This document shows, piece by piece, positions 1 to 13,321 of a stretch of DNA of 64,000 nucleotides. The notes under the pieces are model-generated. The model was not told the origin of the DNA and ran no database searches. It was given only the letters and a program-made list of their open reading frames with translations. This DNA is from Theocolax elegans. Lineage: Eukaryota > Arthropoda > Insecta > Hymenoptera > Cerocephalidae. The translations under genes were made by a program, and so were the position numbers. The DNA is taken from positions 84,462,594 through 84,526,593 of the forward strand of contig CM047428.1 in the NCBI GenBank assembly GCA_026168455.1, written 5' to 3'. Every line of letters starts with the position of its first letter. Within the stretch, counting starts at the first letter, position 1.

Positions 1-2488
1 AAGTTTGCGCAGTCGCAACAAGAAATTACGTATATAAAATTATTAAAACACCTAGATACCCATCCAACGATCGTGTTAAAACAGTGTTATTTATTTGTTT
101 AGAAGAACAATCTCTTGACACTCTTATCCGATTGCGTGGAACTGTAAATATTACAAATCGTTTGATCACTATCCCATGTGAGTATTATATTCGTAACAAT
201 TTTGTAGAAAAATCAACGCGAGATGGATTAAAGTAAATATCGATACAATCTTCAAGATTATCTTTTTTTAGTTTAATGAAAACGTATGAGGTACATAGTA
301 AGTTGTAAACTATACTAAGTCGATGTCAATCGATATTAAAATTTGCCGCAAACTGTACGAGATAACGTTAAACAATGATTATGTGAAAAGCTTCGGTTGA
401 ATGTAGCTTCGCGGACAAACGAAGAATACGCGTATACAACAACAGTTGTACCGCCATGTTTAATTTTCTTGTTCGTAGAGAATATATTTTTCACTATACG
501 AAATGAAAACGAACCGTTATTTTTGATACTATTTTACTTGAAGATTCATCGCTTTTTTTTGATTCGGTGGATCTAACGACTTTACGAAGATATTTTTACT
601 TCGATCGAACATTTTATATCGTTTTTATCAATATATATTTTCATACGATCAAGCTTCTTCAATGCTTATTTTCATTGCTCAATTGTGTAAAAGTAAAGGA
701 TCCAACGTTTATTTTGGTTATGATTTTTTTATATACTTATACATATATTAGTATTTTTAAATCCAACGGATAGTTTTCTAGTGATCAGTGATGTTTTACA
801 TCAAAAATTAGTTCAAGGTGAAGACTGTCATATAGTAAAAACACACGGAATTTATTAGAAAATTGTATGATTTTTTATTGAATCCACGAGTAAAAAACTA
901 GCTAGTGAACAAAAAATACAAATTCGAACATAACCTACAAGTAGGTTGGATTTAAAATATAGGATTAAGAGATATTAATAGCAAAGTAAAATTTATATAT
1001 TGTTTATTTGTAACGTGGAAATAAAACAGTGAGTAACATAACCTAATTATAAATTTACAATGATTTGGCAATAACATAAAAAAGACAAAAGAATTATGTA
1101 GTTCTTAAGTCGGGTGAAGATAAGTCATACTACATTGATTTCGAGTTCTAAAAAAGTACTTAATCTTTATGCCTAATTATTCAAGGAACTCGGAAAAGGA
1201 AATAAAACGACAACAAATTTATTTGTATACAGGTGTTAACACTTTTATTAGAATAAAAAAGAAAGTTAATTCTGATGTCCTTTAAAAATAAAATAAAAGT
1301 TAAATATTATTGCTGATTCTTTGCAACAAAACATGACACGTAGCCGTGAGTTTTTATCATAAGGCACGTGTATATAATAACAATAAAATGATTCTATTTT
1401 TAAAAAGGTTCTATGGTGTCATTGAGTGTAGATATAAGGAAGGAAGATAGATTTCCTTTCCGCGTGCGCATATTCGCTTACTATAAGTACATCCATGCGC
1501 AGCCTAAGTACAACTTTGAGGTTTTGTATTTACAGAAATTTAGTACTTGACATTTCAAATGGATACTTAATACTACATATATCTCATCAGAATTTTTTTT
1601 TTTTATACTGTAAATTGTTTTCGGTTAAGGATAGGTCGGTTATCGACATTAGAGTTTATCGAGTGTAAACCAATTTTGTTAAACGAATGTTGCAAGTAAA
1701 GATAATTATATCTTTTTAATTTTCTAATCATTATTTCGTTCATTTGTACTATTTTTTAATTGATTAACATAAATTTTACTTTCATTTCTGTATTATTGCG
1801 TAAGGGTTTAACTTGACATCTTTGTTGATGTAATGAAAAATGACAAATTGTGATAAATATATATGAAACTTTGGAAGTTTAGAGCAGCGTAACGGAATGT
1901 TTTAAATCTAGATATCGGTGATTTAATATTGCAACTTAATTTTGTTTACAACGATATTTTTATTTTTCCACTATCTGAACTTTGAAATACTTAAAGAGAT
2001 ATATCTTCTGAGCTGCTTGTCGCGTTATAACCGTAGTGCCCTTGCGAATGAAGTTTGAACTGCCTTTAAAATAAGACAGCGATGACACAGAGAAAGTTCA
2101 ATAGCGACATTTGTTTAGTTTCAGATTCTGATACGCAACAATCGATCGACGAATTGTCGCATAATTTGAACGGAACAAATCGAATGGAACATCGCCGCCA
2201 TAAAATGTAACCCGTTCCACGAATTGACCAGTCGAGATGGCGACATTCTGAAAACTCGGGGCGTCCAGCATCCAGCGTCCAGCGTCCAGCGCACCATTGT
2301 CCGAAATATCGATTATCGAAGAGTCACGGGAGAAGAAAAATGCAGAGGAACCCAGCGTACCAATTGCACTGGCTATCGCACCGTACGAGAGTAGGAAAAA
2401 AATGACGAAACAATCGAGTGTAAATAAGGACCAGAGAAGGATCGAATGAAACGCTGTGAATAAGAATCGGGTAACAAAGGATGCCAAT
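1..2488. other. Gene-free upstream region of the dopamine receptor
   Basis: I see no supported coding region here. It is AT-rich and stop-dense. The last 500 bases become more GC-rich and probably hold the promoter and 5' untranslated leader of the dopamine receptor. They include a 7-base unit (GTCCAGC and a variant) repeated four times at 2262-2290. The open frame on the minus strand at 2098-2487 overlaps this leader and resembles no family I know. Confidence 0.5.
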
Positions 2489-5086
2489 ATGAACGTGATC
2501 GTACAGAGGAGAGAGAATTCGTTGATCCTTCGTCATTTGGAAGAATCGACCGATTCGACGAATGAAGATCTGGAGTCGCTGAAGAATTACACCCACTTCA
2601 ACATATGGGACATGAGTAGCGAACGCGCGAGTTTGGGCGTCCTCTTATTATTCTTCTCGATAGCTACGGTATTTGGTAACATGCTGGTGATCGTAGCGGT
2701 AATACGAGAGCGCTACCTGCACACGGCGACTAATTACTTTATAACTTCGTTAGCGTTCGCGGACTGCCTGGTCGGGCTTGTGGTAATGCCGTTCAGTGCC
2801 ATTTACGAAGTACTCGAGAAACATTGGCTATTCACGTTAGGTTGGTGTGACACTTGGCGATCCCTCGACGTCCTATTTTCCACCGCCTCGATATTGAACC
2901 TCTGCGTGATAAGCGTCGATCGTTACTGGGCCATCAAGGATCCATTCAGCTACCCATCGCGTATGACCCGTAAATTAGCGAGTATACTCGTAGCGATCGT
3001 TTGGCTAGCCTCCAGCCTCATTTCTTTCCCAGCCATCATATGGTGGAGGGCAGTCAGGGCCGATTACGTACCCTTGAACAAATGTCCATTCACGGTCAAT
3101 CTCGAGTACATCATATTTTCGTCGACCATCAGCTTCTACTTGCCACTATTCGTCATGGTCTTCACCTACTACAAGATTTACCGGGAAGCCGTCATACAAA
3201 CTCGCAGCCTCAAAGTTGGCGCTAAGCAAGTGATCATAGCGTCCGGTGAGTTCGAGTTGACCCTGCGCATGCACCGTGGTGGTGGTGCCTTTCGTACCGG
3301 TAAAACTTCCAGGAGGAATCATTTGTATTGTCAAGTGTCGAACACCCCGAAGATCATACGGAATATTGACAATCCACCTGACAACCAGCGCAGACACGAT
3401 AACAACAAATATTCGTTGGATGAAGGTACCAATCCGACGAAGCAAAACTTCTTCTCGCCCAATAAAAATTTCTCTCTATCGAGGAAGTTTATCAAATTCT
3501 CCAAGGAGAAGAAAGCAGCCAAAACTTTAGGTATCGTCATGGGTGTTTTCATCATATGCTGGCTACCATTTTTCGTTGTTAATTTGTGGTCCGGTTTTTG
3601 CGCGCGTTGCATATGGAGGGAAGAAATCATTTCAGCTGCGGTATCTTGGCTTGGATGGATCAACAGTGGTATGAATCCCGTCATTTACGCTTGTTGGAGC
3701 AGAGATTTTCGAAGGTAAAATGTACATCTTTCTCATTTTCAATTGGAAACCTATCCAAGACAAAAATCTCTTGGTGGATCGATTTTTCAACTATCACATA
3801 TATATTTCTTAATATTTAATAAATCCACGTGTTATATACTTGATAGATGATTATCCATACAACCTCGGGTACTGGCTTTTATTGCAATTTTCGGAAATCT
3901 TTTCTTAAGAAAAATTTACTTTATAAAAAAAGATGGTCAAATCGATGTTTAAAAAAGATTTTTCGTGTAGAATAGACAAGATTAACAAAAATAACTTCAA
4001 TCATCCTTAAAAAGTTAAAATTTTATCGAAAAGTCATAATTTTTTCGGAATGTAGATAAAAATCATAACTCAACGCATTATGATCGTCAGATCAAGACCG
4101 AAAAATGATTATCTACCGGAATAAGTTCCGGGCCAAATTATTGCCGTATAGATTGATTTCTACTCGAGGGAAAATAGAAAAAATTTTATTTAAAAATCTC
4201 AATAATTGCCATATTTTTATGAAATTTCTTTTATTTTTTGCTTCTTCACTAACTTCTAAATAAATCAAGTTATTAAAGTTTTTAATCTTATTTATTTACA
4301 AAGTTTTTTTTCGAAAATTGATTTAAACATCTTCCTATAAAGGTTTGCTAATTGCAAACTATTATAGATAAACATCTTTTTTCGAAAATTTTGAAAAGAG
4401 CTTGTGAGATGCAACAAATCCCAAAGGTTGTAACATTTTCTTATTGGTATAACTAATTATAGGTTAGAAAACATATAAAAATAAGAAGTTATAAATAATT
4501 TTTAACTTGTAATAAAACTATTTCATTTTTTTTATTATAACAAATAGTCATTATAATTTGTATACTAATTAATAAATTATAAATACGAGTTTGACAAATG
4601 GGTAATTCAGTTCACATAAGAATTTTGACTAGTTTTCAAATATTTTTCATCAAGATGGTAATTAATTTATAATATTTTATAATATTCAATATACTTTCGC
4701 AGTAATGATTTCCAATTTATTGATCGATTGATCGATACAAAAAATATATAATTATTTACAACAAAAATGAATGAGCGATAGAGTACCTAGAGGTTATGTT
4801 ATATATGTTTATATCCTTGAAAATGATCAACATATGTAACAAAAGCTGTCAAAAACTGCCCACTATATAATTTTAATTTTTTCATGTCATATTTTATCGT
4901 TTAATTTTCATATGTCTAATCAGTAGGTATGTGTCTATCTGATACGAACTGTCGGATCAAATCAAAACATACCCATAGTATCGTTATTTTACTTGTTGCA
5001 GAGCATTCGTTCAAATTTTATGCTCTTGCTGTCCCCGAAGAATGAGAAGACGATATCAAAAGGCATTTCGACGAAAAGCAACAAGG
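2489..5086 (+). CDS. Dop1R2: Dopamine receptor, insect D1-like type 2 (Dop1R2/DAMB/DopR2), 3' end not resolved
   Basis: Class A amine GPCR that binds dopamine at the neuronal plasma membrane. Exons seen: 2489-3714 and 5002-5086, joined in frame across a 1.3-kb GT-AG intron. ATG 2489 is the first Met after an in-frame stop at 2447. Visible: N-glycosylation site NYT at residue 33, TM1 with GNMLV, TM3 with the amine-binding Asp in SLDVLFSTASI followed by DRYWAI, TM5 with SSTISFYLP, a long basic third intracellular loop, TM6 CWLPFF and TM7 NPVIYACWSRDFRR. The WWRA stretch, the loop sequence AVIQTRSLK and the TM6-7 region match fly DAMB rather than Dop1R1 or octopamine receptors. Exon 2 encodes the tail start RAFVQILCSCCPRR, with likely palmitoylated cysteines. 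A strong donor follows at 5087, so at least one further exon exists; a short in-frame ending after the acceptor at 5648 is possible but unproven. Confidence 0.9.
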
Positions 5087-7059
5087 GTAAGTATTTGTAT
5101 TAAAACACACTTGCATCATAAATCACGAATACATATCATATTAATCGATTTCATCAAAGAAATTTTCATTTACCCAAATCCACGCAAATAATATGGATTA
5201 TTTAAAATATCGATGAAATTAAAAAGTCCCTCGACTATTTAGTTACAATATAATCTGGCGAAATTAATGTTTAAACAATAAATACCACAAATATATAATA
5301 ATTTATTTTAATTAACGAAGGTGTATTTTCTAATTATCCAATTGAATTCAATTTAGTGACTGCTAAATGGATCAATGCTCTTAATTTATTTTTTTTTTAA
5401 ACTTCGCGATAAGTACATTTCTTAAAAACGTAAATGTTCTATAATGAAATCGGTGTATATTATAGGTATACACATACATATTAATGTATACGCACATATC
5501 ATATGTGCGCGTGTTCATGTCTGCATAATTGGTATTTTTCCAAAATTATGCAAATTAAAACAATTCATACACAGACATACGATAATTAAGTAACACTCGA
5601 TAAATATTTTTCCAAAACCAATGGATATATTTTGTCGATTTGTTGTAGGTTAAAGAAATATAACCGCAGTGAAGAACTGTTCCTGATTTATAGATTTTTC
5701 ATTTTACACGTCAAAAGGAATTTGGAGGAACAGGAATAGATTTATGCCAAAAACACAATCGTATTTAGTGTTATAAATCATGAAAATTGTTGGAAATAAA
5801 AAAAGTACCATAATACGACAATGAAGGGACGTAGAGAAATGGCTTTGGTGAAAATTATTAAATATACGAATTGAACTCAAGCTATCCGTGAATTTTCCAA
5901 GTATACCTAGTCGAAAACATTTTTCAATAAATTAAGTTATTGAATAAACGCTGCATAAACTTTTGGTTAATGCCATATGATACTATTTTGTTTGTTCATA
6001 AACGAACAATCGAAGTATGTTAAATAACAAAAAAAAAGAAATTTGATGTTTCGTAGCTCGATTTCGTAGTGACTCCGTAAGTGCCCGCAAAGCTACAAAC
6101 GCATATCAAATAAATAAAGATCTAAATCTAAATTTTTGAATTAACGTAAAATTACTTTATGGGGTTTGTAACCGTTAAGTATAAAATAAATATTAAGTAC
6201 AATATAGTATATAGAATATTTGATCCTCTTGATAAAGTTAAAAAATATAATAAAGCTTAATTTTTCCATAAGAAATTTGTTAAATTCTGCGATGTAATGT
6301 TCATTAATTACGCCAAGAAAAAGTTTCCGCGATATGGGTTTATTTAAATTTCATACGAAGTAAACAATTATCGGATTGTTATATAAAAAATGTTCACGGC
6401 GATCGGTGACTCAATTTGCAATAAAAAAATTGTTCGTATACCTTAAAACTATTCTTTCTTTACGTACAATTTTTCCTCCATTATTATGAAATTAATAGTA
6501 TTGCTATAAAATAATCTTTTACAAAATGTACTATAACAAGAGCACATCTGAGTGATAAAGCAAGGATTTGTGAAACGTCATTTTGGCTAATCATACCTTA
6601 AATAGCACCGAAAAAATGGTTTCACTTAAGCTCCATAATAATATAAAAGAAAGTGCCCGAAATGTATTTACACATACGTATATCTCGAAAACTTGTATAT
6701 ATAAATGTATTTTTAATGTTAAAAACAAAACTTTGTCGGTTAACCATGGTTGTTTCCTTTATTTATCCAAACATTTCATTTTTGAAAATAAAATTTTATG
6801 ATTAGAAAGAAACGCTGAACTGTGATTTACACACGTATTCAAACGTTTTTACATTTGTGGATATATTGTCCTTCCAACTACAGTGCTTGAGGATAGCATA
6901 TACTCAATATTTACCGACCGAGTCAATAGAGATGAAAAAATTATTTTGGTCAAATAAATAAAAGAGATTGTGCAAAATAAAGACATCGTCATACCCTTCC
7001 TTTGATTATTATCTATAACTGTGTGTGGAATTTCGAACAAAAATAATGTTGCAATAAAT

Positions 7060-7136
7060 AATGGCATTGGAAGGAAATTTACCAAATTTGCAACATTCAA
7101 AACAGACAAACAGTCAAATTTCCTTCCAATGCCATT
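7060..7136. repeat. Perfect 21-bp inverted repeat (hairpin)
   Basis: Arms 7060-7080 and 7116-7136 are exact reverse complements (AATGGCATTGGAAGGAAATT and one more T), separated by 35 bases. One further base pair extends the stem outward. It could fold into a pre-miRNA-like hairpin or be the remains of a small fold-back element. It lies outside any gene. Confidence 0.8.
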
Positions 7137-7212
7137 ACAGTGATAGATAATAGTCAAAGCAAGAACAACGATGCCTTTATTTTCCACAATTTCCTTTATT
7201 TATGTAACCAGA

Positions 7213-7562
7213 ATCATTTTTTCATCACATTTTTAATATTTTTTATAAACAAAAGAATACATTTTTGAACTAGATATGTTTTTAACGGTATACACAAATT
7301 TTTTCAGATTTTTAAACCTGCCATTTAATTCTGATCTTTACGTTGAAAATTCATGCCTTTTTAGATAAATAATTACTGACCGAAAATTGTTTATTCAATT
7401 ATTATTAACAAATTTTTTCTTAAAAAATCAAAACATCATGCTCTCAGTTTTGTTTTGAACTACTCCTATATGCATATTTTTCAGATTTTTAATTTAATAT
7501 TTGCAATATAATTATTATGTTGAAAGATGTAGATCCTTGTAACTTGGGTCCGATATCCGATA
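7213..7562 (+). repeat. Dispersed repeat family, copy A
   Basis: This block matches, with substitutions and small indels, the reverse complement of about 13,322-13,680 over its whole length. Shared blocks include TTATTCAATTATTATTAACA, TCAAAACATCATGC and the end motif CTTGGGTCCGA. It has no coding capacity. Short related copies occur at about 8450-8700 and 53,290-53,405. The family is probably a non-autonomous transposon. Confidence 0.7.
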
Positions 7563-8449
7563 TGGGTTAAAAATGAGCGATCACAAAATATTTTCTTATT
7601 AAACAAACAATTCCAAATATCAACATAGTTCAATTTATTTTTTATAAAAAGAACATGTTAATATTACTTTTCCAATTTTTAATTAATTATTAATCATTTA
7701 TTCAATAGATTGATCGTTTAAAAATATTCTAACATGAAACAAAATTTGAAAATCTCATTTTTCTATAGGAATGTGGTCTAAGGTCCCTGAGTTAGAGGCA
7801 AACTAACTTGCGATGTTGGTGAGTCAGATTCCTTACGCCTAGAGGCGTATTCCGGTCCGGTACGGTACATCGAATTTTATTTACCGACTAAAATTACTAT
7901 TTTCTGAAAACATCAAGTACAAATGGACTAGAGTGTCAAATAATGTATTCTCATACAAAGCTTGAAACGTATATATCAACTAGACCTATAAAAATGTTTC
8001 CACCAAAACTGTTATTTTCTATACGAAACTTTGAAACATGTGTTTTATTTATTAATTTATGAATTTGAAAAATTTCATATTATCAAATTATCTCATTTTT
8101 CTGTATTTAAGTATTCCGTAAAATAATGGATGAAAGATATAAAAAATATATAAAAATATATAATAAAAAAATTATCTTCATATATAAATATAATTAATCT
8201 AAAATATGTTATTAACCTAGCTAATATAACTTAGGTCACTAACAAATCCAGTATGGCTCCTTATAATAATACCCTTACCGACATTGTACTTAAGTTTTAC
8301 TTCATTTTGAAAACTTTGAATTTTTGTTTATTTTGCTATAGAATACGCTCTATTTAATATTATATACTATATAGAGCACGTTGATAAGAAGGATGAAAAA
8401 TAATTGTTTTAAAAAATAATAGTTGACTGTAATGTCGGTAACTGTATCT

Positions 8450-8700
8450 ATGGTCATTTTTTACTTTTTTTATAAACAAATAAATACATTTTTAAATAAT
8501 ATTGAACGTCAGACCCTTAGGTATGTTTTAAATAATATACCCAAATATTTCTAGCTATCCTTATGAATTTTTGCAGATTTTTTTTTTTTTTTATTTAGCT
8601 TACCCAAGCTCTAATACAGGCTTATACAGCAGTAAAATTTTTGCAGATTTTTAATTCAATATTTTAATTCAATATTGTAATTTGCGTCTGAAATCCCGTT
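8450..8700 (+). repeat. Dispersed repeat family, copy C, interrupted
   Basis: A partial copy of the family seen at 7213-7562 and 13,322-13,680. It shares the TTTATAAACAAATAAAT block and the CCCTTAGGTATGTTTTAAAT block. It is bordered by inverted TACCGACATT (8277) and AATGTCGGTA (8431). The copy is split by a short retroposed insertion at 8581-8635. Confidence 0.6.
8566..8650 (-). mobile_element. Retroposed fragment with 15-bp target duplication
   Basis: The 15-mer AATTTTTGCAGATTT occurs at 8566-8580 and again at 8636-8650. Between them lie 55 bases: a T tract, then ATTTAGC and about 40 unrelated bases. Read on the minus strand this is a short unique 3' end, then an A tail, flanked by a duplication. 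That is the signature of target-primed reverse transcription by a severely 5'-truncated LINE or SINE. Confidence 0.6.
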
Positions 8701-9036
8701 AACTCTTGAAGCCTATGAAGAGATTGACTTCATATTAATGACATAAAATATTTACCCTAGCATAACCCAGATTTCTGTACACTTATCTAATTTTTATACA
8801 TAAATCAGTTTAAATTTTATATTTAGTGTTTCAACTAAAAATGAATCTTTAACACAAGTTGTTTTTTTCTCGAAAGTAATGTTGAATCAACATCACAAAT
8901 CTTTCTTTTAATTAATAAAACTTTTATAATAAAAATACATTTTCATCGAAATCAGTAACACAGTATTACAAAAACAAAAAAACATTGTTTCTTGTAATCC
9001 TGTACAATAGCATAAGTATATAAAGATGTATAAATA

Positions 9037-11439
9037 TCACTTGATAATTGGGCGAGTCTCCTTTTCCAACCACTTTAATGCGTCAACATTTTCTGGACCA
9101 CGTAAGAATGGACTTAAGACTTCATAGCATTTTTTGTGGTAATTATTCAAAAATTGTATCTAAAATTAAAAAAAAAATTATTCAAAATTTTAATAAAAGC
9201 TACAAACTGTAATTATTTACAAACATCACTTACTTCTGAATCATTTAACATTGCTATATTTAATAAATGCGTTTGAATAGGAACTAATGTAACGGTGTCA
9301 AATGTTAAAAATTCTCGATTTAGGCAGCAATATTTAGTCTCGGCTTTCGTAACCATTTCAACATTTTCCAAACGTATACCAAATTTCCCATCTTCGTAAT
9401 ATCCTGGCTCTAAAAATCAAAAAAGTTTGAAACAATTTCATTACAATACAGTCATATGTAGTGTGAGAAACATTAAAAAATCGATCTATATCAGTTTAAA
9501 GTATAATAAAGTAATAAAAAAAAGACAACTCATTAATAAAAATCGAAATCGATATGAATTGAACTGAAAAGAAATTTAACAACTGACGTTTTCCTACTCA
9601 CCGTTTGAAAGAAACATTCCTGGCTGTAAACCAGGATCATCGGGATACGGTCTCCACGATATCATTGTTGGAAATTCATGAACGTTTAAATAAGCGCCAA
9701 CGCCGTGACCAGTACCATGAAGGTAGTCAAGTCTAAAATAAAAAATATTATTTTAAGTGCTTAAAAAATTTACTCTTTAAATGCATGGAAATAATGATAA
9801 GATGCGATAATCTTTATTTACTTACCCAACATCCCACAAATACTTGCGCGCCAGAGTATCCAAATAATTTCCCTTAATCATTGAAGGAAATTTTGACATT
9901 GCCAAACTACATTGTCCCTTAAATACGCGTGTAAAACATTCTTTTTCAAAATCCGTTGGTTGGCCAAAGTGTAAAGTTCTTGTTACATCAGTTGTTCCAT
10001 CTAAAAATTGTGCACCAGCATCGCACAGATATAATTCTTGAGAAGTTATTAACTTATCCGTTTCGGGCGTAGGATGGTAATGAATTATTGCACCATGATC
10101 TCCAGCAGCTGATATTGTTTCAAAACTAGGTCCAATGTAGTTTTTTTCTTCTCTAAAAAATATAAATATATGAATTATTATCATCTGAAATGATAGTACT
10201 TCTATTTTTTGAGAAATTTAAAGTCTGCTGGTTATTTTGAAACAAAAATTATTTTAACTTGGTATTTTAGTTTAATTTTGTTATGAAATACATACATAAT
10301 AGTTTTAAATATACAAACTTTCTAAATATTTCAAGTTGAGCTGCTCCTGAAATTTCAGTTACTGTTGAAGTTTCATTTGTTGTATTTTTTACTTGATTCT
10401 CTAGCCACGAATAATATTTTACAAGTGCAGTTGCGTCTCGAATATGTGCTGTTTTCATTCCTAAGATTTCACTATCATTTTTAATAAGTTTCATTAACAT
10501 CACTGGTGTAATTTCTGCATGTATAGGTGTTGTATTACAAACTGCATGTAAAGCATGACTGGAACTATTTGCAATCCATATTTTATTTTTATTATTTCCA
10601 GATTGGCAAATGTTTCTTAAAAATGATCTAACATTTGCATAGGGATGAATAGCATAAACAACATTTTCAGAATGCAATTGTTGTTTTGCTTCTAACGAAA
10701 GTCTTGTATCTTCAACAAATATGTGAACCTTTCTTTCATGCAGGATAACATAAGCAAAAAATACAGGATTGAAAGATATATCAGAACCTCTCCAATTTAA
10801 TAAGTATGCTATTTCGTCTAAAGCTGTCAAAACAAGAACGGTGACTTTATTCTCCTCCATTGCTTTAAGGCAATGTTCTACTTTTTCTCCAGCAGTCTTT
10901 CCCGTATAGGCTATTTGTTGAGGAACTATATTATTTAATACTTCGGCGGGTCTATCTTTTCCCCATATTTCATCAATTAAATTCTTTTCTATAGCTAACA
11001 GCCTGTGACCAGCCGATTTTAAATCAATATCCAACTTAGCCCAAGTTCCATTACTTATTAAATTTGAATCTGCACCTACCACAGAATTTGGAGGTAAATT
11101 GTGAATCAACCAATTTTCTATAGATGGAGTTCCAGGAATATTTTTTTTCATCAAAGTCCATGCATTAGGTGGATCAAGTTCAAGACCTGCTTGAACAAAA
11201 TATCTACCATCTGTCCAAAGAATAGCATCATCATTAGTTATAAGTACCGTTCCTGAAGAACCTGTAAATCCTGATATGTATTGTCTTCTTTTATCGCTTT
11301 CTCTTATGTACTCGGACTGATGAGCATCATCTGAGGTAACTATATAAGCTTGTATACCATATCTCTTATCGTCAACAGGTACATCTTTCATAAGCTTTCT
11401 CAAAAGATTAAGCTTCACCAAGCCCGTTTTGCCCTCCAT
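9037..11439 (-). CDS. ApepP: Cytosolic Xaa-Pro aminopeptidase (aminopeptidase P)
   Basis: Metalloprotease of the M24B family that removes an N-terminal residue preceding proline. Coding exons (minus strand, 5' to 3'): 11439-10319, 10152-9826, 9732-9602, 9409-9234, 9159-9037. They give 625 residues, against about 620 for animal XPNPEP1. The order is two N-terminal creatinase-like domains (GYFVQ-type DGRYFVQAGLELD; DEIAYLLNWRG) and a C-terminal pita-bread domain. All five metal ligands are present: D418 (CDAGAQF), D429 (GTTDVTRT), H492 (GTGHGVG), E527 (NEPGYYEDG) and E541 (IRLENVE). H398 and H501 are also kept. There is no signal peptide or GPI tail, which points to the cytosolic form. All introns are short and GT-AG. 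Confidence 0.95.
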
Positions 11440-13321
11440 AACTTTTGAAAAGCTGTAACATAAAAATGTTATTTTATTTATTTTATCACAGTATTAAATG
11501 CAATTTTGAAAATTAAAAAGACTACATAAAAAAAACTGTTTAAATAAATTTTGGTATGATTGTAAAACTGTTAAGTGAATTACTTCAAGAAAGAGCAAAA
11601 TGCATATGTGGCGTAATTTATCGTTTAACCAGAAAACAACATTCTTTAGTAAGATAACTTGCCTTGTCAGCGAATAACAAAAATTCAAGCCACCTTTGAA
11701 ATAAATTCTTTTCAAAAAACATTTGTTACAACCAAGATAATGTCTCACTAATATTGGAAATAAAAGAGTCATAACAAAAATAAAATATTAATAATCAAAA
11801 TTGATCTTCAGATTGCAGCAATTATTACACTACCTTTATTTTTAAGGTTATTGTTTTACATTATAATAAAATTGTGTAAAAATAAAAAAAAAACTATAAA
11901 TACATCTAGTATTAAGAGAAAAACTTTCTCAGAATAAATCTATAAAATAACTGTTTCTTACAATTTGATTAATTTTCTGTATAGTCTAACTTCTTAGAAA
12001 TATATTTACAAAACAATCAACAAAGGTAAATCTGTAATATAATCATAATGAACTGATTCAAAACATATTTTAATGTAATATCACAACCTTATCAAGATCA
12101 CTGTATGTACAAAGATAAGAATTGAAAAATGTTACAATATGATAAAACATTATTTTATTCATACTTTATCACGGTACCTTGTTTAAAACTGTTAAGTACA
12201 ATCCAAAATTAGTAATAAAAAAATTAGAATCAGCAATTGATAAAACAAATACTTTATGTAAAACAGTAATATGTTCAAACCGTGTTTATTAAAGTTAATA
12301 TACGCGATTAAAAAACAACATCTTGCTGATGCAAGTTTGTTAAAAAAATGTATACTTATACAGGGCTTGCACCTAAACTATAAACAAAAACAAAAGTATA
12401 TACTCTTTAATAAAAACGAAAAATGCTGAATATTATACAAAACTTCTAATTATTTATCTATTTTATACACTAAACAATTTATAATTTATAAAAAATGAAA
12501 TAAACAATTTTATTATATTTATTCTTTGATTCCAACAATACTTATACCTTTAAAAATATACTAAATAATACAATCATCAATGTGTATTGTATATTATAAG
12601 ATATAAATTTCAACTGAGATACATTTAAGTAACTGTTCATATAGGTATATACTACATACGTAAACAACAAGGAATTTTTTAAAATATCAAAAATGTTTTA
12701 CATTTATTTGACACATATACACAAACACCGTTACTAAAACCGGTCATTTAAACATTGTGGATCCAGCTTGAATTATGATGTGGCATGTATAGTAACTTAA
12801 ATGTTCAAAAGTGGAATTAAAATATTACTAAAAATTTATAATACATAAGTACATATGTATAAATGAAAATTTCTAATATTATTATTAGATTAATTAATTC
12901 TTAAAAAATAACTATATTTTTTCTTTTTCGTTAAAACCTGAGGTCGCCCATATTTTTATTTTTTTTACTTTGAATGGAATTGAACCATTTAAGTTGTTCC
13001 GTAATTTAAATATAATTTGTTCAAAATTGAACGAAAAATTCAAGTAAAAAAATTAATTAAGTAAATATATTTTTTATTTTATTTATTATTTTATTAGAGT
13101 TTATTCAATTTAATTGTATTTTTGTCATATATATCTTTGCATTTCAAACAAATATATAAGTAATCCAACTGAAATAATAAGGATCTATATATCTTTTTTT
13201 CTAATAGTCATATAAGTATAATAAATTATTGAAAATATATTAAATTAAGAATCTGAGAAAAATTAAGTGATAAGTTTTGATAATAACGTTTTGAGAAAAA
13301 GTAATACCTAATGAAAAAATT

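Larger units (their letters stand above)
5087..9036. other. Long non-coding stretch with repeats
   Basis: Nearly 4 kb without a supported exon apart from a possible last exon of the dopamine receptor. It holds a 21-bp inverted repeat (7060-7136), two copies of a dispersed repeat (about 7213-7562 and 8450-8700) and a tiny retroposed insertion (8581-8635), listed separately. AATAAA-type signals are common but not diagnostic at this base composition. Confidence 0.5.

Noticed and set aside
2098..2487. 129-codon open frame, minus strand
   Set aside because: It lies antisense to the leader and start of the dopamine receptor, has no family resemblance and is explained by the GC-richer composition there.
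3001..3819. Several open frames on both strands inside the receptor
   Set aside because: They overlap the GPCR exon in other frames and show no motifs of their own.
11494..11772. 92-codon frame upstream of the aminopeptidase, minus strand
   Set aside because: A possible extra N-terminal exon was considered, but the gene already has a canonical start at 11,439 and this frame has no motif or matching splice phase.
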